Assembly (NCBI RefSeq): GCF_003544935.1
Contig: NZ_CP032098.1
Coordinates: 682,001 to 746,000 of the forward strand
Length of the DNA: 64,000 bases
From: Malaciobacter molluscorum LMG 25693
GTDB lineage: Bacteria; Campylobacterota; Campylobacteria; Campylobacterales; Arcobacteraceae
Direction: 5' to 3'
A program made the position numbers and the translations under genes. Each line of letters opens with the position of its first letter. Positions within the stretch are counted from its first letter, which is position 1. The notes under the pieces are model-generated. The model ran no database searches, was not told where the DNA came from, and was given only the letters and a program-made list of their open reading frames with translations. This document shows positions 26,264-34,758 of the stretch, piece by piece.

Positions 26264-27077
26264 TGTGAAGATAAAAAAGGTACTAAAATTACTATTTGTA
26301 ATAAATATAATATTTATATTTACAGGATGTAATGATAGTAGTGAAAAAATAGTAAATAATAAGATTGCTTTGCAAATACCCAAAGTTAATGAAAATGAAA
26401 TTGGGAAATATTATAATTTTAGTGATTATTTAGATGCAAAAACAGACCCAAGCGCTGCAACAAAGATAGGATACTCATACTCAGAAGAATTAAAAGATTA
26501 TGATAAAGCTATCAAATGGTATAAATACTCAAACTCGATGAAACCAACAGGAGTAAATTCAAATTATATGTGTTATGCATATCAAATGAAAAAAGATTAT
26601 GATGAAGCAATAAAATGGTGTAAAAATGCAATTGATTTGGGGAATAAAGAAGTATATGCAAATTTAGGAGATATGTATTTTAATATGAAGAAATATGAAG
26701 ATTCTATAATAATATATAAAGAAGGTTATAAAAAAACAAATAATACTGACTTGTTAACAAATATTGCATACATATATGATGAAGAAAAGAAAGATTATAA
26801 AGAAACAGAGAAATGGTATATAAAAGCATCAAAAGAAGGAAACTTAAAAGCATATCAAGGACTTTCTTATTTATATTTTTCTAAATTAAATAAGAAAATC
26901 AAGTCCTCTGCATATGCAATAGCATTAATAGAAAATAAATATAGTAAAAGTTCAGTAATTAAAATATTAAAAGAAAGAAACTTTACTAAAGATGTAATCC
27001 AAAAAGGTTATGACTTACAACTAAATTCAGATGAATTTCCAATAAAATATAAAGGTAAGTTAGATTTAGATGAATAG
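26256..27077 (+). CDS. Sel1/TPR-repeat lipoprotein, putative immunity protein (copy 2)
   Basis: 273 residues from ATG 26256, overlapping copy 1's stop by 8 bases; the paralogue's start instead corresponds to GTG 26265 (MKIKKVLKLLF). Either way translation depends on read-through coupling, since no separate ribosome-binding site is seen. Lipobox FTGC as in copy 1. Central repeats are shared with copy 1, whereas the segments ~28-60 and ~135-240 differ. Duplicated, diverging immunity genes are common behind polymorphic toxins and may protect against variant effectors. Lack of a matching second effector here leaves that as inference. Confidence 0.68.
   Translation: MNSVKIKKVLKLLFVINIIFIFTGCNDSSEKIVNNKIALQIPKVNENEIGKYYNFSDYLDAKTDPSAATKIGYSYSEELKDYDKAIKWYKYSNSMKPTGVNSNYMCYAYQMKKDYDEAIKWCKNAIDLGNKEVYANLGDMYFNMKKYEDSIIIYKEGYKKTNNTDLLTNIAYIYDEEKKDYKETEKWYIKASKEGNLKAYQGLSYLYFSKLNKKIKSSAYAIALIENKYSKSSVIKILKERNFTKDVIQKGYDLQLNSDEFPIKYKGKLDLDE
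26436..26652 (+). repeat. 217-bp near-identical block, copy 2 of 2
   Basis: Second copy of the block described at 25622-25838; differences at GCGCTG versus GTGCAG near the start and at one wobble base near the end. Confidence 0.9.
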
Positions 27078-27086
27078 ATAAAGTTA

Positions 27087-27109
27087 AAAGTCTTAAGAAA
27101 TAAGACTTT
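27087..27109 (-). terminator. Terminator of the PLP-enzyme operon (minus strand)
   Basis: Nine-bp stem AAAGTCTTA (27087-27095) with TAAGACTTT (27101-27109), loop AGAAA. On the minus strand the arm is followed by TTTTAAC. The stop codon of the minus-strand gene (27093-27095) is inside the stem. Confidence 0.6.
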
Positions 27110-28598
27110 CTACTCTTTTAAATTCGTTGATAATATCTTCAATATTTTCAGTTCCAACTGAAATACGAAGTAAATCAATAGGTAAGTTTATTTTTTTTAA
27201 AAACTCTTGGCCTTTTTTACAAGAGATATAATCATAATGTGCTAAATAAACATATGGCATAAGCAAAGTGAATTCAGTTCCTAGACTTGGTCCTTTTGCA
27301 AAGTTTAAGTTATCATATATTTTTCTAAAATCTTTTTTAAATGTTACAGAAATTAGTCCTGAATATGAGTTATCATCAATCATTGCTATTTCATAGTTTT
27401 TTTTATTTTCTTCATTACAACAGTAATAAATTCTATCTATAAGTGGGTTTTGTTTAAAATATTTTATAAGTTTTTTTGTATTTGCACTTATTTTTTTTAC
27501 TCTTTTTTCGTATCCTTTTATTTCATAAGCTAATCTTTGAATATCTTTTATATATACCATATCAAGATGTTTGAAAAATTCACCTTGCATATGTGAAATT
27601 TTGAAGTTTTCATTTAATATAACTGCTCCCATTAATACATCTGCATTTCCACAGGCAAATTTAGTAAGTGATTCTACTAAAATATCTGCATATGGTTTTA
27701 GATTTAGATTATATGGTGTTGCTAAAGTTGCATCAATAACAAGTGGAATATTGTATTTATCACATAATTGTCTTAATCTTTTTACATCAACACTTTGAAT
27801 TAATGGGTTTGTAGGAATTTCAGTAATTATTGCAGATACATTTAATCCATTTTTTTCTAAAAACTCTTCTACTATATCAAGATTTGAAATATCAAGAAAC
27901 TTTTTTGTTCTATCATAATGATGCTCAACTATATTCATAGTATCAAGGTATAACCATCCAAGTTGAACTAAAATAGTTCTATTACTTTTTTCTTGGATTT
28001 TTTTCAAACCTCTTACAACAGAGTATATTGCATTCATACCTGATGGCGCAAGTCCTATGTTTTCTATTGGTTGATTGTATGCTTTTGCAAGAGTATTTTT
28101 TAGTGTAAATGTTGCAGTTTTTTCATCTTCTAATTCTTCTTTGTGAATTGTATCGATTATTTTTACTTTATATAAATAATCTTGTGCAAATCTTGAAGAT
28201 AAATTACAACCAACATGTTGAATAAAAGTAAGAACTTTTTGAAGTTGTGTTGTTCCTTTTATTACTAAAATTACACCAAAAGGTTCATCAATATCTATTT
28301 TATTATAAATAAAATATTTATCACTTACAATTTTTACAGCCTCTTGTGAACTTAAAAGTACAACTTCATAATTGTCACAAACACTATATTTTTCTTTGAT
28401 ATATTTTGCAAGAATTTTTAAATAAGGATGCAAAATAAATCTAGGATAAGCACTTTTTATTTTTTCTAGTATTTCAGGAGTATGCTCTTCATAATCTATG
28501 ACATCTTGAAGTGTTGGCATACTTACTGAAACTGCATGAATATTTTTTATAGGTAGTGTTTCCCCACAAGCAATGTGCTTAAATACTTCTTTTTTCAT
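27093..28598 (-). CDS. Cystathionine gamma-synthase-like PLP enzyme with N-terminal extension
   Basis: 501 residues. The C-terminal ~330 residues are a Cys/Met-metabolism PLP-dependent fold: GLAPSGMNAIYSVVRGL (phosphate-binding region), ITEIPTNPLIQSVD, LVIDATLATPYNLN (PLP-contacting Asp) and the Schiff-base lysine in ESLTKFACGNADVLMG. The first ~160 residues are an extra domain not found in the shorter neighbour, like the long cystathionine gamma-synthase type of fungi and some bacteria. Usual family length is ~380-400. It lies 7 bases after the 383-residue enzyme, so the two probably form one sulfur-amino-acid operon. Exact reaction is not decidable. Confidence 0.72.
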   Translation of the reverse strand: MKKEVFKHIACGETLPIKNIHAVSVSMPTLQDVIDYEEHTPEILEKIKSAYPRFILHPYLKILAKYIKEKYSVCDNYEVVLLSSQEAVKIVSDKYFIYNKIDIDEPFGVILVIKGTTQLQKVLTFIQHVGCNLSSRFAQDYLYKVKIIDTIHKEELEDEKTATFTLKNTLAKAYNQPIENIGLAPSGMNAIYSVVRGLKKIQEKSNRTILVQLGWLYLDTMNIVEHHYDRTKKFLDISNLDIVEEFLEKNGLNVSAIITEIPTNPLIQSVDVKRLRQLCDKYNIPLVIDATLATPYNLNLKPYADILVESLTKFACGNADVLMGAVILNENFKISHMQGEFFKHLDMVYIKDIQRLAYEIKGYEKRVKKISANTKKLIKYFKQNPLIDRIYYCCNEENKKNYEIAMIDDNSYSGLISVTFKKDFRKIYDNLNFAKGPSLGTEFTLLMPYVYLAHYDYISCKKGQEFLKKINLPIDLLRISVGTENIEDIINEFKRVESLIS

Positions 28599-28605
28599 CT
28601 ACTTT

Positions 28606-29757
28606 TTACTTTACTGATTGTTCTATATCTTCTATTAAATCTTCAACATTCTCTAAACCAATAGAAAATCTTACTGTACTATCACTTATTCCAATAGCAG
28701 CTAATTCTTCTTTTGAAAAACTTGCATGTGATATTTTTGCAGGAATTTCTACTCTTGAATCTGGACTACCAAAAGAGCATTTTTCTCCAAAAAATTTAGT
28801 ATTTTCAATAAACTTTTCTGCTAACTCTTGAGTTGTGAAATCTGCACAAAATACACCTGGAATATATTTCATCTGTTTATTTGCTAACTCATATTGAGGA
28901 TGAGATTTTAAAGCAGGGTGAGTTACTTTTTTTATATAGTCTTGTTTTTCTAAAAATTGTGCAATTTTTAGTGAACTCTCTTGGTGCTCTTTCATTCTTA
29001 CTTTTAGTGTTGGAATACCAAGTGATATTAAATATACATCCATTGGATTTTGGCTTCTACCATGTGCATTTGCATAATAGTGAATTTGTTGGCTTAACTC
29101 TTTTGTTTTTGCAACAATTGCACCTGCAACTACTGCTCCATGACCTGAAATATATTTTGTAGTAGAAAATAGACTAAAATCAGCTCCTAAATCTAAAGGT
29201 CTTTGACTTATAAAAGTAGCAAGTGAATTATCAACTGCAAAAAGTGAATTATATTTATGTGCTAAAGTTGCAACTTCTTCTAAATCAATTATTTTAAGAC
29301 CAGGATTTGTTGGACTTTCACATAATACTAAATCAATTGGATTAGTTTTTAAAATCTCTTCTAATTTATCAAACTCTAAAAAGTTTGCAAAGTGAACTGT
29401 AATATTATATTTTTCTTTAAATACTTTTAATAATCTAAAAGTTCCACCATAACAATCAGCTTCTACAACAATATGAGAATTTGCTTTTAGAACTGTTTCA
29501 AATAGAAGTGCAACAGATGCAATTCCTGTATGTGTACAAACACATCCTGCACCATTTTCAACTTCTGTGAAAAGATTTTCTAACATCTCTCTTGTTGGGT
29601 TATCACTTCTTGTGTAATCATAAATTTTATCACCATTTTGTTTTTTTAAATCAAATGTTCCTGTGTTATAAATTGGAAAATGTGAAGCTCCAGCTACATC
29701 TTCAAACGGAGCAAATTTTGCTATATGGCTTAATGTTGTTTCAATATTTTTATACAT
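28606..29757 (-). CDS. Cys/Met-metabolism PLP enzyme (cystathionine gamma-synthase/MetB type)
   Basis: 383 residues, the normal family length. Landmarks: an N-terminal YDYTRSDNPTREMLENL, the phosphate-binding HTGIASVALLFE, CESPTNPGLKIID, FAVDNSLATFISQRPLD (PLP-contacting Asp) and the PLP lysine in FSTTKYISGH. The C-terminal RFSIGLENVEDLIEDIEQS is the standard end. Family members join an activated homoserine to cysteine or sulfide, or cleave cystathionine; the sequence does not separate these. First gene of a two-gene operon; ribosome-binding site GGGGAATAA. Confidence 0.8.
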   Translation of the reverse strand: MYKNIETTLSHIAKFAPFEDVAGASHFPIYNTGTFDLKKQNGDKIYDYTRSDNPTREMLENLFTEVENGAGCVCTHTGIASVALLFETVLKANSHIVVEADCYGGTFRLLKVFKEKYNITVHFANFLEFDKLEEILKTNPIDLVLCESPTNPGLKIIDLEEVATLAHKYNSLFAVDNSLATFISQRPLDLGADFSLFSTTKYISGHGAVVAGAIVAKTKELSQQIHYYANAHGRSQNPMDVYLISLGIPTLKVRMKEHQESSLKIAQFLEKQDYIKKVTHPALKSHPQYELANKQMKYIPGVFCADFTTQELAEKFIENTKFFGEKCSFGSPDSRVEIPAKISHASFSKEELAAIGISDSTVRFSIGLENVEDLIEDIEQSVK

Positions 29758-29830
29758 TTATTCCCCATGATTTCTTGTAATATATAATATTTTACTATAA
29801 AAAAGATTATATAAAGTTATAGATATAAAA

Positions 29831-31486
29831 TTATATATTTTTTTCAAAATTTGTTACTATTTGTTTTTCTCTATATATTAAAAATGGGTCTTCATAATAT
29901 CTGTTTTTAGTTGTGTTTGAACCTTGTTTTATTATAAGCGCTTTTATGTCAGTTCTATTTATATTAAAATCTTCATAAATAAAACCAGCTTTTGCAAAAC
30001 CTGCTTTTATTATGGAGTTATTTTGTGAGCAAATGATAATCGCATCTTTATTTAAAACCACTTTTAATAGTATAAAAAAATTATAAGTTAAAAGTGAAGG
30101 GTTTAGATTTGGTAAGAAAGCATCCAAAAAAACTATGTCATATTTTTTTTCTAGTTTTGTAATAGTAAATCTTGCATCACCTAGTAATAATTGCAAAGAG
30201 TTATTAGAATCTTCATATTTTAATGTTTCAAATATAGAATCTAAAATCTTTTTTTCATCACTATTATTATTTAGATTTGATGAGTGTTTTATTATGATTC
30301 TATTTTTATCAAGTGCTGTTATATTTACTTTTTTTTCTTTCGGAAGTTTTATTATAGCAAGAGAGTTATAACCCATGCCAAAACCAATATCAAGAATATT
30401 CAAATCATTTTTTTGTAGTTTTTCTTCTAGTTTTGATTGTTTTATAAAAAGTTCATCTGCTTGAGTATAAGCACCACTTTTTGGATGATAAAAATCTTTA
30501 TATGTTTTATCCCAAATAGTTACACTATTATCTTCTAATTTAAAGCTATTTTGTTTTTTTAAATCTATAGTTTGTTTATCTAATAAATCACCTTGAGCGT
30601 AACCTTGATAAAACATAGTTTCATTTATATATTCTACAAATTGTCCTTTTTGCATATGCCAAATAGGTGCTACTAAATCATTAGATGAAGTATCTGTTGA
30701 AGTTCTTATTATTGGAATTTCTTTAGGTATATTTCTAATCAAGAAGATAAGTTCATCTGCATATTCATATTCGTTATATACTTTAAAAGCTCTATTCTCA
30801 AACTGTTTATGTAATTGAGTGTTTTTTATTATATGTAAATTGTGTATTTTTATTCCGTCAACTTTTTGTTTTACAATATTTTGTACTGTATTTAGCCAAT
30901 CTTCTCTTGTCTCGTTTTCAAACCCTACAATAATATGAGCAAATACTTTTAAGTTATATTTTTTTATCTTTTTTATAGCTTCAATACTGCATTTTGAGTC
31001 ATGACCTCTATTTATATCTTTTAAAGTTGAATCATTTAAAGTTTGAATACCTAAGTCTATATAAACATCTATTTGTTCATTTAACTCTTGTAAATATTCT
31101 AATGTCTTTGTATTTAAACAATCTGGTCTTGTACCTATGCTAATGGCTTTAAATTTATATAAATTTAGTAATTTTGAATATATTTGTTTTTGATTTATTA
31201 CTGAAGTAAATGTACCTGTATAAGCTTGGATATAAAGCATAAATTCATTTGCATTGTATCTATTTTTTGAAAATGATATTGCATTTTTTATTTGCTGTTC
31301 TACATCTTTTGCATCTAAAAGTTGTGCTGCTCTTGCTCCGTTTTCAGGACAAAAAGTACAACCACCAATTCCATCTTTTGTTCTATTTGGACAACCTAAA
31401 TCTAAATCAATTGGAATAGTATGAAGTGCAGTATTGTAGATATTTTTCATATATGCTTTAAAAGTAAAGTAGGGTGCTTCTTGCAT
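29831..31486 (-). CDS. Radical-SAM (YhcC/YtqA type) fused to MnmC2-like methyltransferase
   Basis: 551 residues in two domains. Residues ~1-290 are a radical-SAM protein of the YhcC/YtqA type, with iron-sulfur ligands Cys32, Cys43 and Cys46 (GGCTFC) and SIGTRPDCL and DLGIQTLND motifs. Residues ~305-551 resemble the DUF752/MnmC2 tRNA methyltransferase: FYHPKSGAYTQADELFIKQS, the SAM-binding LDIGFGMGYNSLAI, LLLGDARFTI and DIVFLDAFLPNLNP. MnmC2 makes mnm5(s2)U34 in tRNA. In Bacillus the radical-SAM protein YtqA (MnmL) and methyltransferase YtqB (MnmM) replace the two MnmC activities, so the fusion suggests one enzyme for cmnm5U to mnm5U. That role is inference; the domain calls are firm. Confidence 0.82.
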   Translation of the reverse strand: MQEAPYFTFKAYMKNIYNTALHTIPIDLDLGCPNRTKDGIGGCTFCPENGARAAQLLDAKDVEQQIKNAISFSKNRYNANEFMLYIQAYTGTFTSVINQKQIYSKLLNLYKFKAISIGTRPDCLNTKTLEYLQELNEQIDVYIDLGIQTLNDSTLKDINRGHDSKCSIEAIKKIKKYNLKVFAHIIVGFENETREDWLNTVQNIVKQKVDGIKIHNLHIIKNTQLHKQFENRAFKVYNEYEYADELIFLIRNIPKEIPIIRTSTDTSSNDLVAPIWHMQKGQFVEYINETMFYQGYAQGDLLDKQTIDLKKQNSFKLEDNSVTIWDKTYKDFYHPKSGAYTQADELFIKQSKLEEKLQKNDLNILDIGFGMGYNSLAIIKLPKEKKVNITALDKNRIIIKHSSNLNNNSDEKKILDSIFETLKYEDSNNSLQLLLGDARFTITKLEKKYDIVFLDAFLPNLNPSLLTYNFFILLKVVLNKDAIIICSQNNSIIKAGFAKAGFIYEDFNINRTDIKALIIKQGSNTTKNRYYEDPFLIYREKQIVTNFEKNI

Positions 31487-31618
31487 GTAATAAATCCTTT
31501 GCGCAATTATATTTATATTTTCATTAAAATTTATTTTTTGTTTAAAAAATCAATATAATAGAAAGAGTATAGGAGAAAAACTATCTTATTTTGTTAGTTT
31601 AAAATAAAAAGAGATTTT

Positions 31619-33079
31619 ATGAAATTAGATGAATTAGAATTTCAAACAAAATATTTAGATAGTGTTGATAAAAAATTTTACCAACTATTAGATGCAACTG
31701 CCCTTGATGATGCTTTTTTAATATCTTACAATAAAAAACTTTGTGATGAAATAGAACTTGATTATAAAGAGTGTGAAACAAAAGATTTTGTTGATTTTAT
31801 AAATGGTAAAAAAGTATTAAAAGGTTCAATTCCTTATTCTATGGTTTATGCAGGACATCAATTTGGGCAGTTTGTTCCAAAACTTGGAGATGGAAGAGCA
31901 ATAAACTTAGGAAGTATAAAATCTTGGCATTTACAAACAAAAGGTTCTGGACTTACAAACTATTCAAGACAAGGTGACGGAAGGGCAGTTTTGCGTTCAA
32001 GTATAAGAGAGTATATAATAAGTGAAGCAATGTATGCTTTAAATATACCAACAACAAGAGCTTTGGCTATTATTGGTTCAGACCACGATGTTTATAGAGG
32101 TCCTTTTGAAATAGAAAAGGGTGCTGTGGTTTTAAGAGCAAGTAGTTCATGGATAAGAATAGGTACTTTTGAATTTTTTGCAAGAAGTGAAGACCCTAAA
32201 AAGAACTTAACTTCATTGGCAGATTTTGTAATTAGTGAAAACTATAAACATTTAGAAAATGATAAAAATAAATATGAAAAGTTTTTTTATGAATTAGTTG
32301 ATAAAACAGCACTTCTTATAGCAAAATGGCAAGTTTATGGATTTATGCATGGAGTTATGAATACAGATAATATGAGTGTAGATGGTATTAGTATTGATTA
32401 TGGACCATTTAGTTTTATGGATTATTTTGAAAAACATTATATTTGTAATCATACAGATGTTGAAGGAAGATACTCTTATAATAATCAACCATATATTGCA
32501 AAATGGAATCTTTTTGTTTTAGCTGATTCTTTGAGTTTTATTGCAGATTTTGAGAATTTACAAAAGTATTTGAAAAACTTTTTTTCTTTACATGAAGAGG
32601 CATATTTAGAACTTATGAATGAAAGATTAGGACTTGATATTAATCTAAGTGGAGATAGAAATCTTGATTTAATTATAAGGTTATTAAAAGCATTGGAAGA
32701 GTCAAAAATTGACTATAATTTTTTCTTTTATTTATTGTCAAAAATTGAAAATCCAGATGATTTTGCATCTGTTTTAGATAATTGTATTTATCCTGAACAT
32801 ATGAAAAAATGGATAGAAGATTATAAAAGAGTTTTACTTTTAGATCCAAGAACTCATAATCAAAGATGTGAAGAAATGAGTAGAGTAAATCCAAAATATA
32901 TAATAAAAAATTATATATTAGAAGAAGCAATAAAAGATGCACAAAATGATGATTTTAAGTTAGTAAATGATTTATTAAATATTGCTCAAAACCCTTTTTC
33001 TGAGCACAAAGAGTTTGAACGATACTCTAAAGCAACACCATTAAAGTATGCAAATATTAAGTTATCTTGTTCTTCCTAA
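31619..33079 (+). CDS. selO: SelO/YdiU protein adenylyltransferase
   Basis: A 486-residue pseudokinase-fold enzyme that transfers AMP to Ser/Thr/Tyr of target proteins, linked in other bacteria to redox stress. Signature pieces are present: YSMVYAGHQFGQFVPKLGDGRA, LQTKGSGLTNYSRQGDGRAVLRSSIREY, the central GFMHGVMNTDNMSVDGISIDYGPF stretch holding metal-binding Asn/Asp, and NPKYIIKNYILEEAI near the C-terminus. No C-terminal selenocysteine is expected in this type, although the chain ends CSS. Ribosome-binding site AAAGAGA. It is a single-gene unit closed by a shared terminator. Confidence 0.92.
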   Translation: MKLDELEFQTKYLDSVDKKFYQLLDATALDDAFLISYNKKLCDEIELDYKECETKDFVDFINGKKVLKGSIPYSMVYAGHQFGQFVPKLGDGRAINLGSIKSWHLQTKGSGLTNYSRQGDGRAVLRSSIREYIISEAMYALNIPTTRALAIIGSDHDVYRGPFEIEKGAVVLRASSSWIRIGTFEFFARSEDPKKNLTSLADFVISENYKHLENDKNKYEKFFYELVDKTALLIAKWQVYGFMHGVMNTDNMSVDGISIDYGPFSFMDYFEKHYICNHTDVEGRYSYNNQPYIAKWNLFVLADSLSFIADFENLQKYLKNFFSLHEEAYLELMNERLGLDINLSGDRNLDLIIRLLKALEESKIDYNFFFYLLSKIENPDDFASVLDNCIYPEHMKKWIEDYKRVLLLDPRTHNQRCEEMSRVNPKYIIKNYILEEAIKDAQNDDFKLVNDLLNIAQNPFSEHKEFERYSKATPLKYANIKLSCSS

Positions 33080-33083
33080 ATGA

Positions 33084-33108
33084 AAAGTAAAAGTCAAACT
33101 TTTACTTT
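33084..33108. terminator. Shared terminator between selO and the DoxX gene
   Basis: Ten-bp stem AAAGTAAAAG (33084-33093) with CTTTTACTTT (33099-33108), loop TCAAA, between convergent genes. The right arm overlaps the last codons of the DoxX gene (stop at 33102-33104). Confidence 0.75.
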
Positions 33109-33497
33109 CCATCTACAGAGATTTTTCCTGCACCTAAAAGCATAATTGCAATATAACCAAATATATACAAATATATAGTTTCTAATACAGGTGCATTATA
33201 TTCTGATAATAAAAATAAATCTTGTGGGTGAGCAAGATAAATAGCTACAATCATATTAATTATAATAATCAAAGCGCAAAGTCGTGTTTTATATCCAATA
33301 ATAATTAAAATTGGTGCTATTATTTCACCTATATAAGCTCCATAAGCTAAAAAAGAAGGCATATTATTTTTTATTAATAATCCTTCAACAAAACTTACTC
33401 CATATTTAATTTTTGCATATCCATGAAAAAGCATTAATATTGCAAGTGTTAATCTTAAAAGTAGTTTCCCTAAATCTTCTGATGTCGTAGTATTCAT
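33102..33497 (-). CDS. DoxX-family membrane protein
   Basis: 131 residues, four transmembrane helices. Typical DoxX features: LGKLLLRLTLAILMLFHGYAKIKYG at the N-terminus, the GAYIGEIIAPILIIIGYKTRLCALIIIINM central segment and a C-terminal YLYIFGYIAIMLLGAGKISVD. DoxX proteins are linked to quinone or thiol redox chemistry, but no reaction is established for this one. Its promoter region carries two Fur-like dyads, so iron-responsive expression is likely. Confidence 0.85.
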   Translation of the reverse strand: MNTTTSEDLGKLLLRLTLAILMLFHGYAKIKYGVSFVEGLLIKNNMPSFLAYGAYIGEIIAPILIIIGYKTRLCALIIIINMIVAIYLAHPQDLFLLSEYNAPVLETIYLYIFGYIAIMLLGAGKISVDGK

Positions 33498-33517
33498 CCC
33501 TAATACCTTTATAAATT

Positions 33518-33571
33518 ATAATAATCTTTATTATGCACTAGTTGTACTTAAAAGTTAATAATGATTATTAA
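33518..33571. promoter_or_regulatory. Two Fur-box-like dyads upstream of the DoxX gene
   Basis: Dyad A is ATAATAA-TCT-TTATTAT (33518-33534); dyad B is TTAATAATGATTATTAA (33555-33571, arms perfect). Both resemble the repeated NAT(A/T)AT pattern of Fur operators. They lie 20-75 bases upstream of the DoxX start and 167 upstream of the small gene at 33738 on the other strand. Confidence 0.5.
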
Positions 33572-33737
33572 AAAAACTTAAAATATAATAATTATACAAA
33601 GGATGTATTGCTTTTTTTATTTTATTATGTTATATTGATTTTACTTTCTTTTACAACTTACTTGTTTTCTTAGGTCTCTTTTTATGTCGTTTATATAAAT
33701 AAACAATAAATTAATAAATAAAAACAAAGGAGAATAT

Positions 33738-33905
33738 ATGTCAATTACACATATTAAAAAACAAAAAAAAGTTGAAGTATTTTTAAGACTTTTAGAAGAA
33801 AAAGAGAATTTAATCGATGCTTGTTCAAAAGCAGGTTTAGATGTTAAATCTTTTTTATTAGAAAACAAAGATAAGTTACTTAAATTTTCAAAAAAGTCTA
33901 AATAA
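33738..33905 (+). CDS. Small protein, 55 residues, possible helix-turn-helix
   Basis: An ATG behind a strong AAAGGAGAATAT ribosome-binding site opens a 55-codon frame ended by TAA 33903-33905 and a good terminator 14 bases on. The product is basic and helical: VEVFLRLLEEKENLIDAC, then SKAGLDVKSFLLENKDKLLKF, whose spacing suits a helix-turn-helix. I do not recognise the family. The ribosome-binding site, terminator and codon use all support a real gene. A small DNA-binding protein is one possibility. It sits alone between the DoxX gene and the TetR operon, downstream of Fur-like dyads that could control it. Confidence 0.65.
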   Translation: MSITHIKKQKKVEVFLRLLEEKENLIDACSKAGLDVKSFLLENKDKLLKFSKKSK

Positions 33906-33918
33906 TACTCGCTACATT

Positions 33919-33945
33919 ATCAACCAATTTATGGTTGATTTTTTT
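33919..33945 (+). terminator. Terminator after the 55-residue gene
   Basis: Eight-bp stem ATCAACCA (33919-33926) with TGGTTGAT (33932-33939), loop ATTTA, followed by six Ts. Confidence 0.8.
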
Positions 33946-34019
33946 CTTTAAATAATTTTCATTTTCACTTCAAAATATTTTTAAAAACATATTAAAAATG
34001 TAAAATAAATTATTTTATA

Positions 34020-34110
34020 TTGACTATAAGTCAATTAAAGATACTATTAAGAATCTTTAATTATAATTTTATCGACTAATAGTCAATAATAAATATTGTT
34101 AGTTAACTAA
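34020..34110 (+). promoter_or_regulatory. Nested operators upstream of the TetR-RND operon
   Basis: Site 1 is TTGACTATAAGTCAA (34020-34034), a perfect dyad. Site 2 is GACTAATAGTC (34074-34084), the same arms, 52 bases further on, with an outer CAA matched imperfectly. Between them AATTAAAGAT (34033-34042) is repeated inverted at 34053-34062. A third palindrome, TTAGTTAACTAA (34099-34110), lies 23 bases before the TetR start. Autoregulation by the TetR protein is the simplest reading. Confidence 0.7.
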
Positions 34111-34133
34111 ATTATTTTAATAATGGAGAGATA

Positions 34134-34721
34134 ATGCCAAAAATCGTAAATAAAGAATTAAAAAGAAAAGAGATAGCAATATCATGTATGGATTTAATTT
34201 ACGATGTAGGAATTAGAAAACTAACAGTAGATGAAGTGGCTAAAAAAGCCAATATTGGTAAAGGTACTGTATATGAATATTTTGAAAATAAAGAAGATAT
34301 AGTTTTTGAAATTATAAATATGCATATACAAAAAGCACAACAAGACTTTTGTAAAAAGATCAAAAAACTTAAAACAACTAGAGAAAAGATTTATGAGGTT
34401 TTTTCTTTTGTTTTGGATAATAGTGAAAATAGTGTTAGGCGATTTAACTATTATAAAGAATATGTTTCTATTGTATTATCTAATGAGAATGAAAATATGC
34501 TTAAATTTAATTGTAATTGTAAAGATTTCATTACACAACAAATAGAAAATATTTTAAATGAAGCAGTCAATAAAGGTGAGTTAAATGGTAATGCATCTGA
34601 ATTAGTTGAGGTTATACTTATTTTTGAAAAGGGTTTAGCTTTTTTAAAAATGACACAAAAAGATATTGAATTAAAAAATATATGTTTAAATTTTATTGAT
34701 CTAATTTTAAAAAAATCTTGA
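34134..34721 (+). CDS. TetR-family repressor of the RND efflux operon
   Basis: 195 residues. The N-terminal DNA-binding domain is typical (LTVDEVAKKANIGKGTVYEYFENKEDIVFEI, ~26-56: helix-turn-helix plus the YxYFxxK motif). The rest is a helical ligand-binding domain with a CNCKDF cysteine pair. It is the first gene of a four-gene unit with adaptor, pump and outer-membrane channel, and dyads directly upstream are the likely binding sites. Release by a toxic pump substrate is the usual mode for such repressors. Ribosome-binding site TGGAGAG. Confidence 0.88.
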   Translation: MPKIVNKELKRKEIAISCMDLIYDVGIRKLTVDEVAKKANIGKGTVYEYFENKEDIVFEIINMHIQKAQQDFCKKIKKLKTTREKIYEVFSFVLDNSENSVRRFNYYKEYVSIVLSNENENMLKFNCNCKDFITQQIENILNEAVNKGELNGNASELVEVILIFEKGLAFLKMTQKDIELKNICLNFIDLILKKS

Positions 34722-34758
34722 TTAATAATTGGTTTTGTTTACTTTAAAAGGAGAGAGA

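Noticed and set aside
33641-33868. Minus-strand 75-codon frame opposite the 55-residue gene
   Set aside because: It is antisense to a frame with a strong ribosome-binding site and terminator, and has neither itself.
34729-34758. TTG 34729 as start of the RND adaptor
   Set aside because: It lacks a ribosome-binding site and puts a soluble leader before the signal peptide; GTG 34759 has AAAAGGAGAGA and a clean signal.
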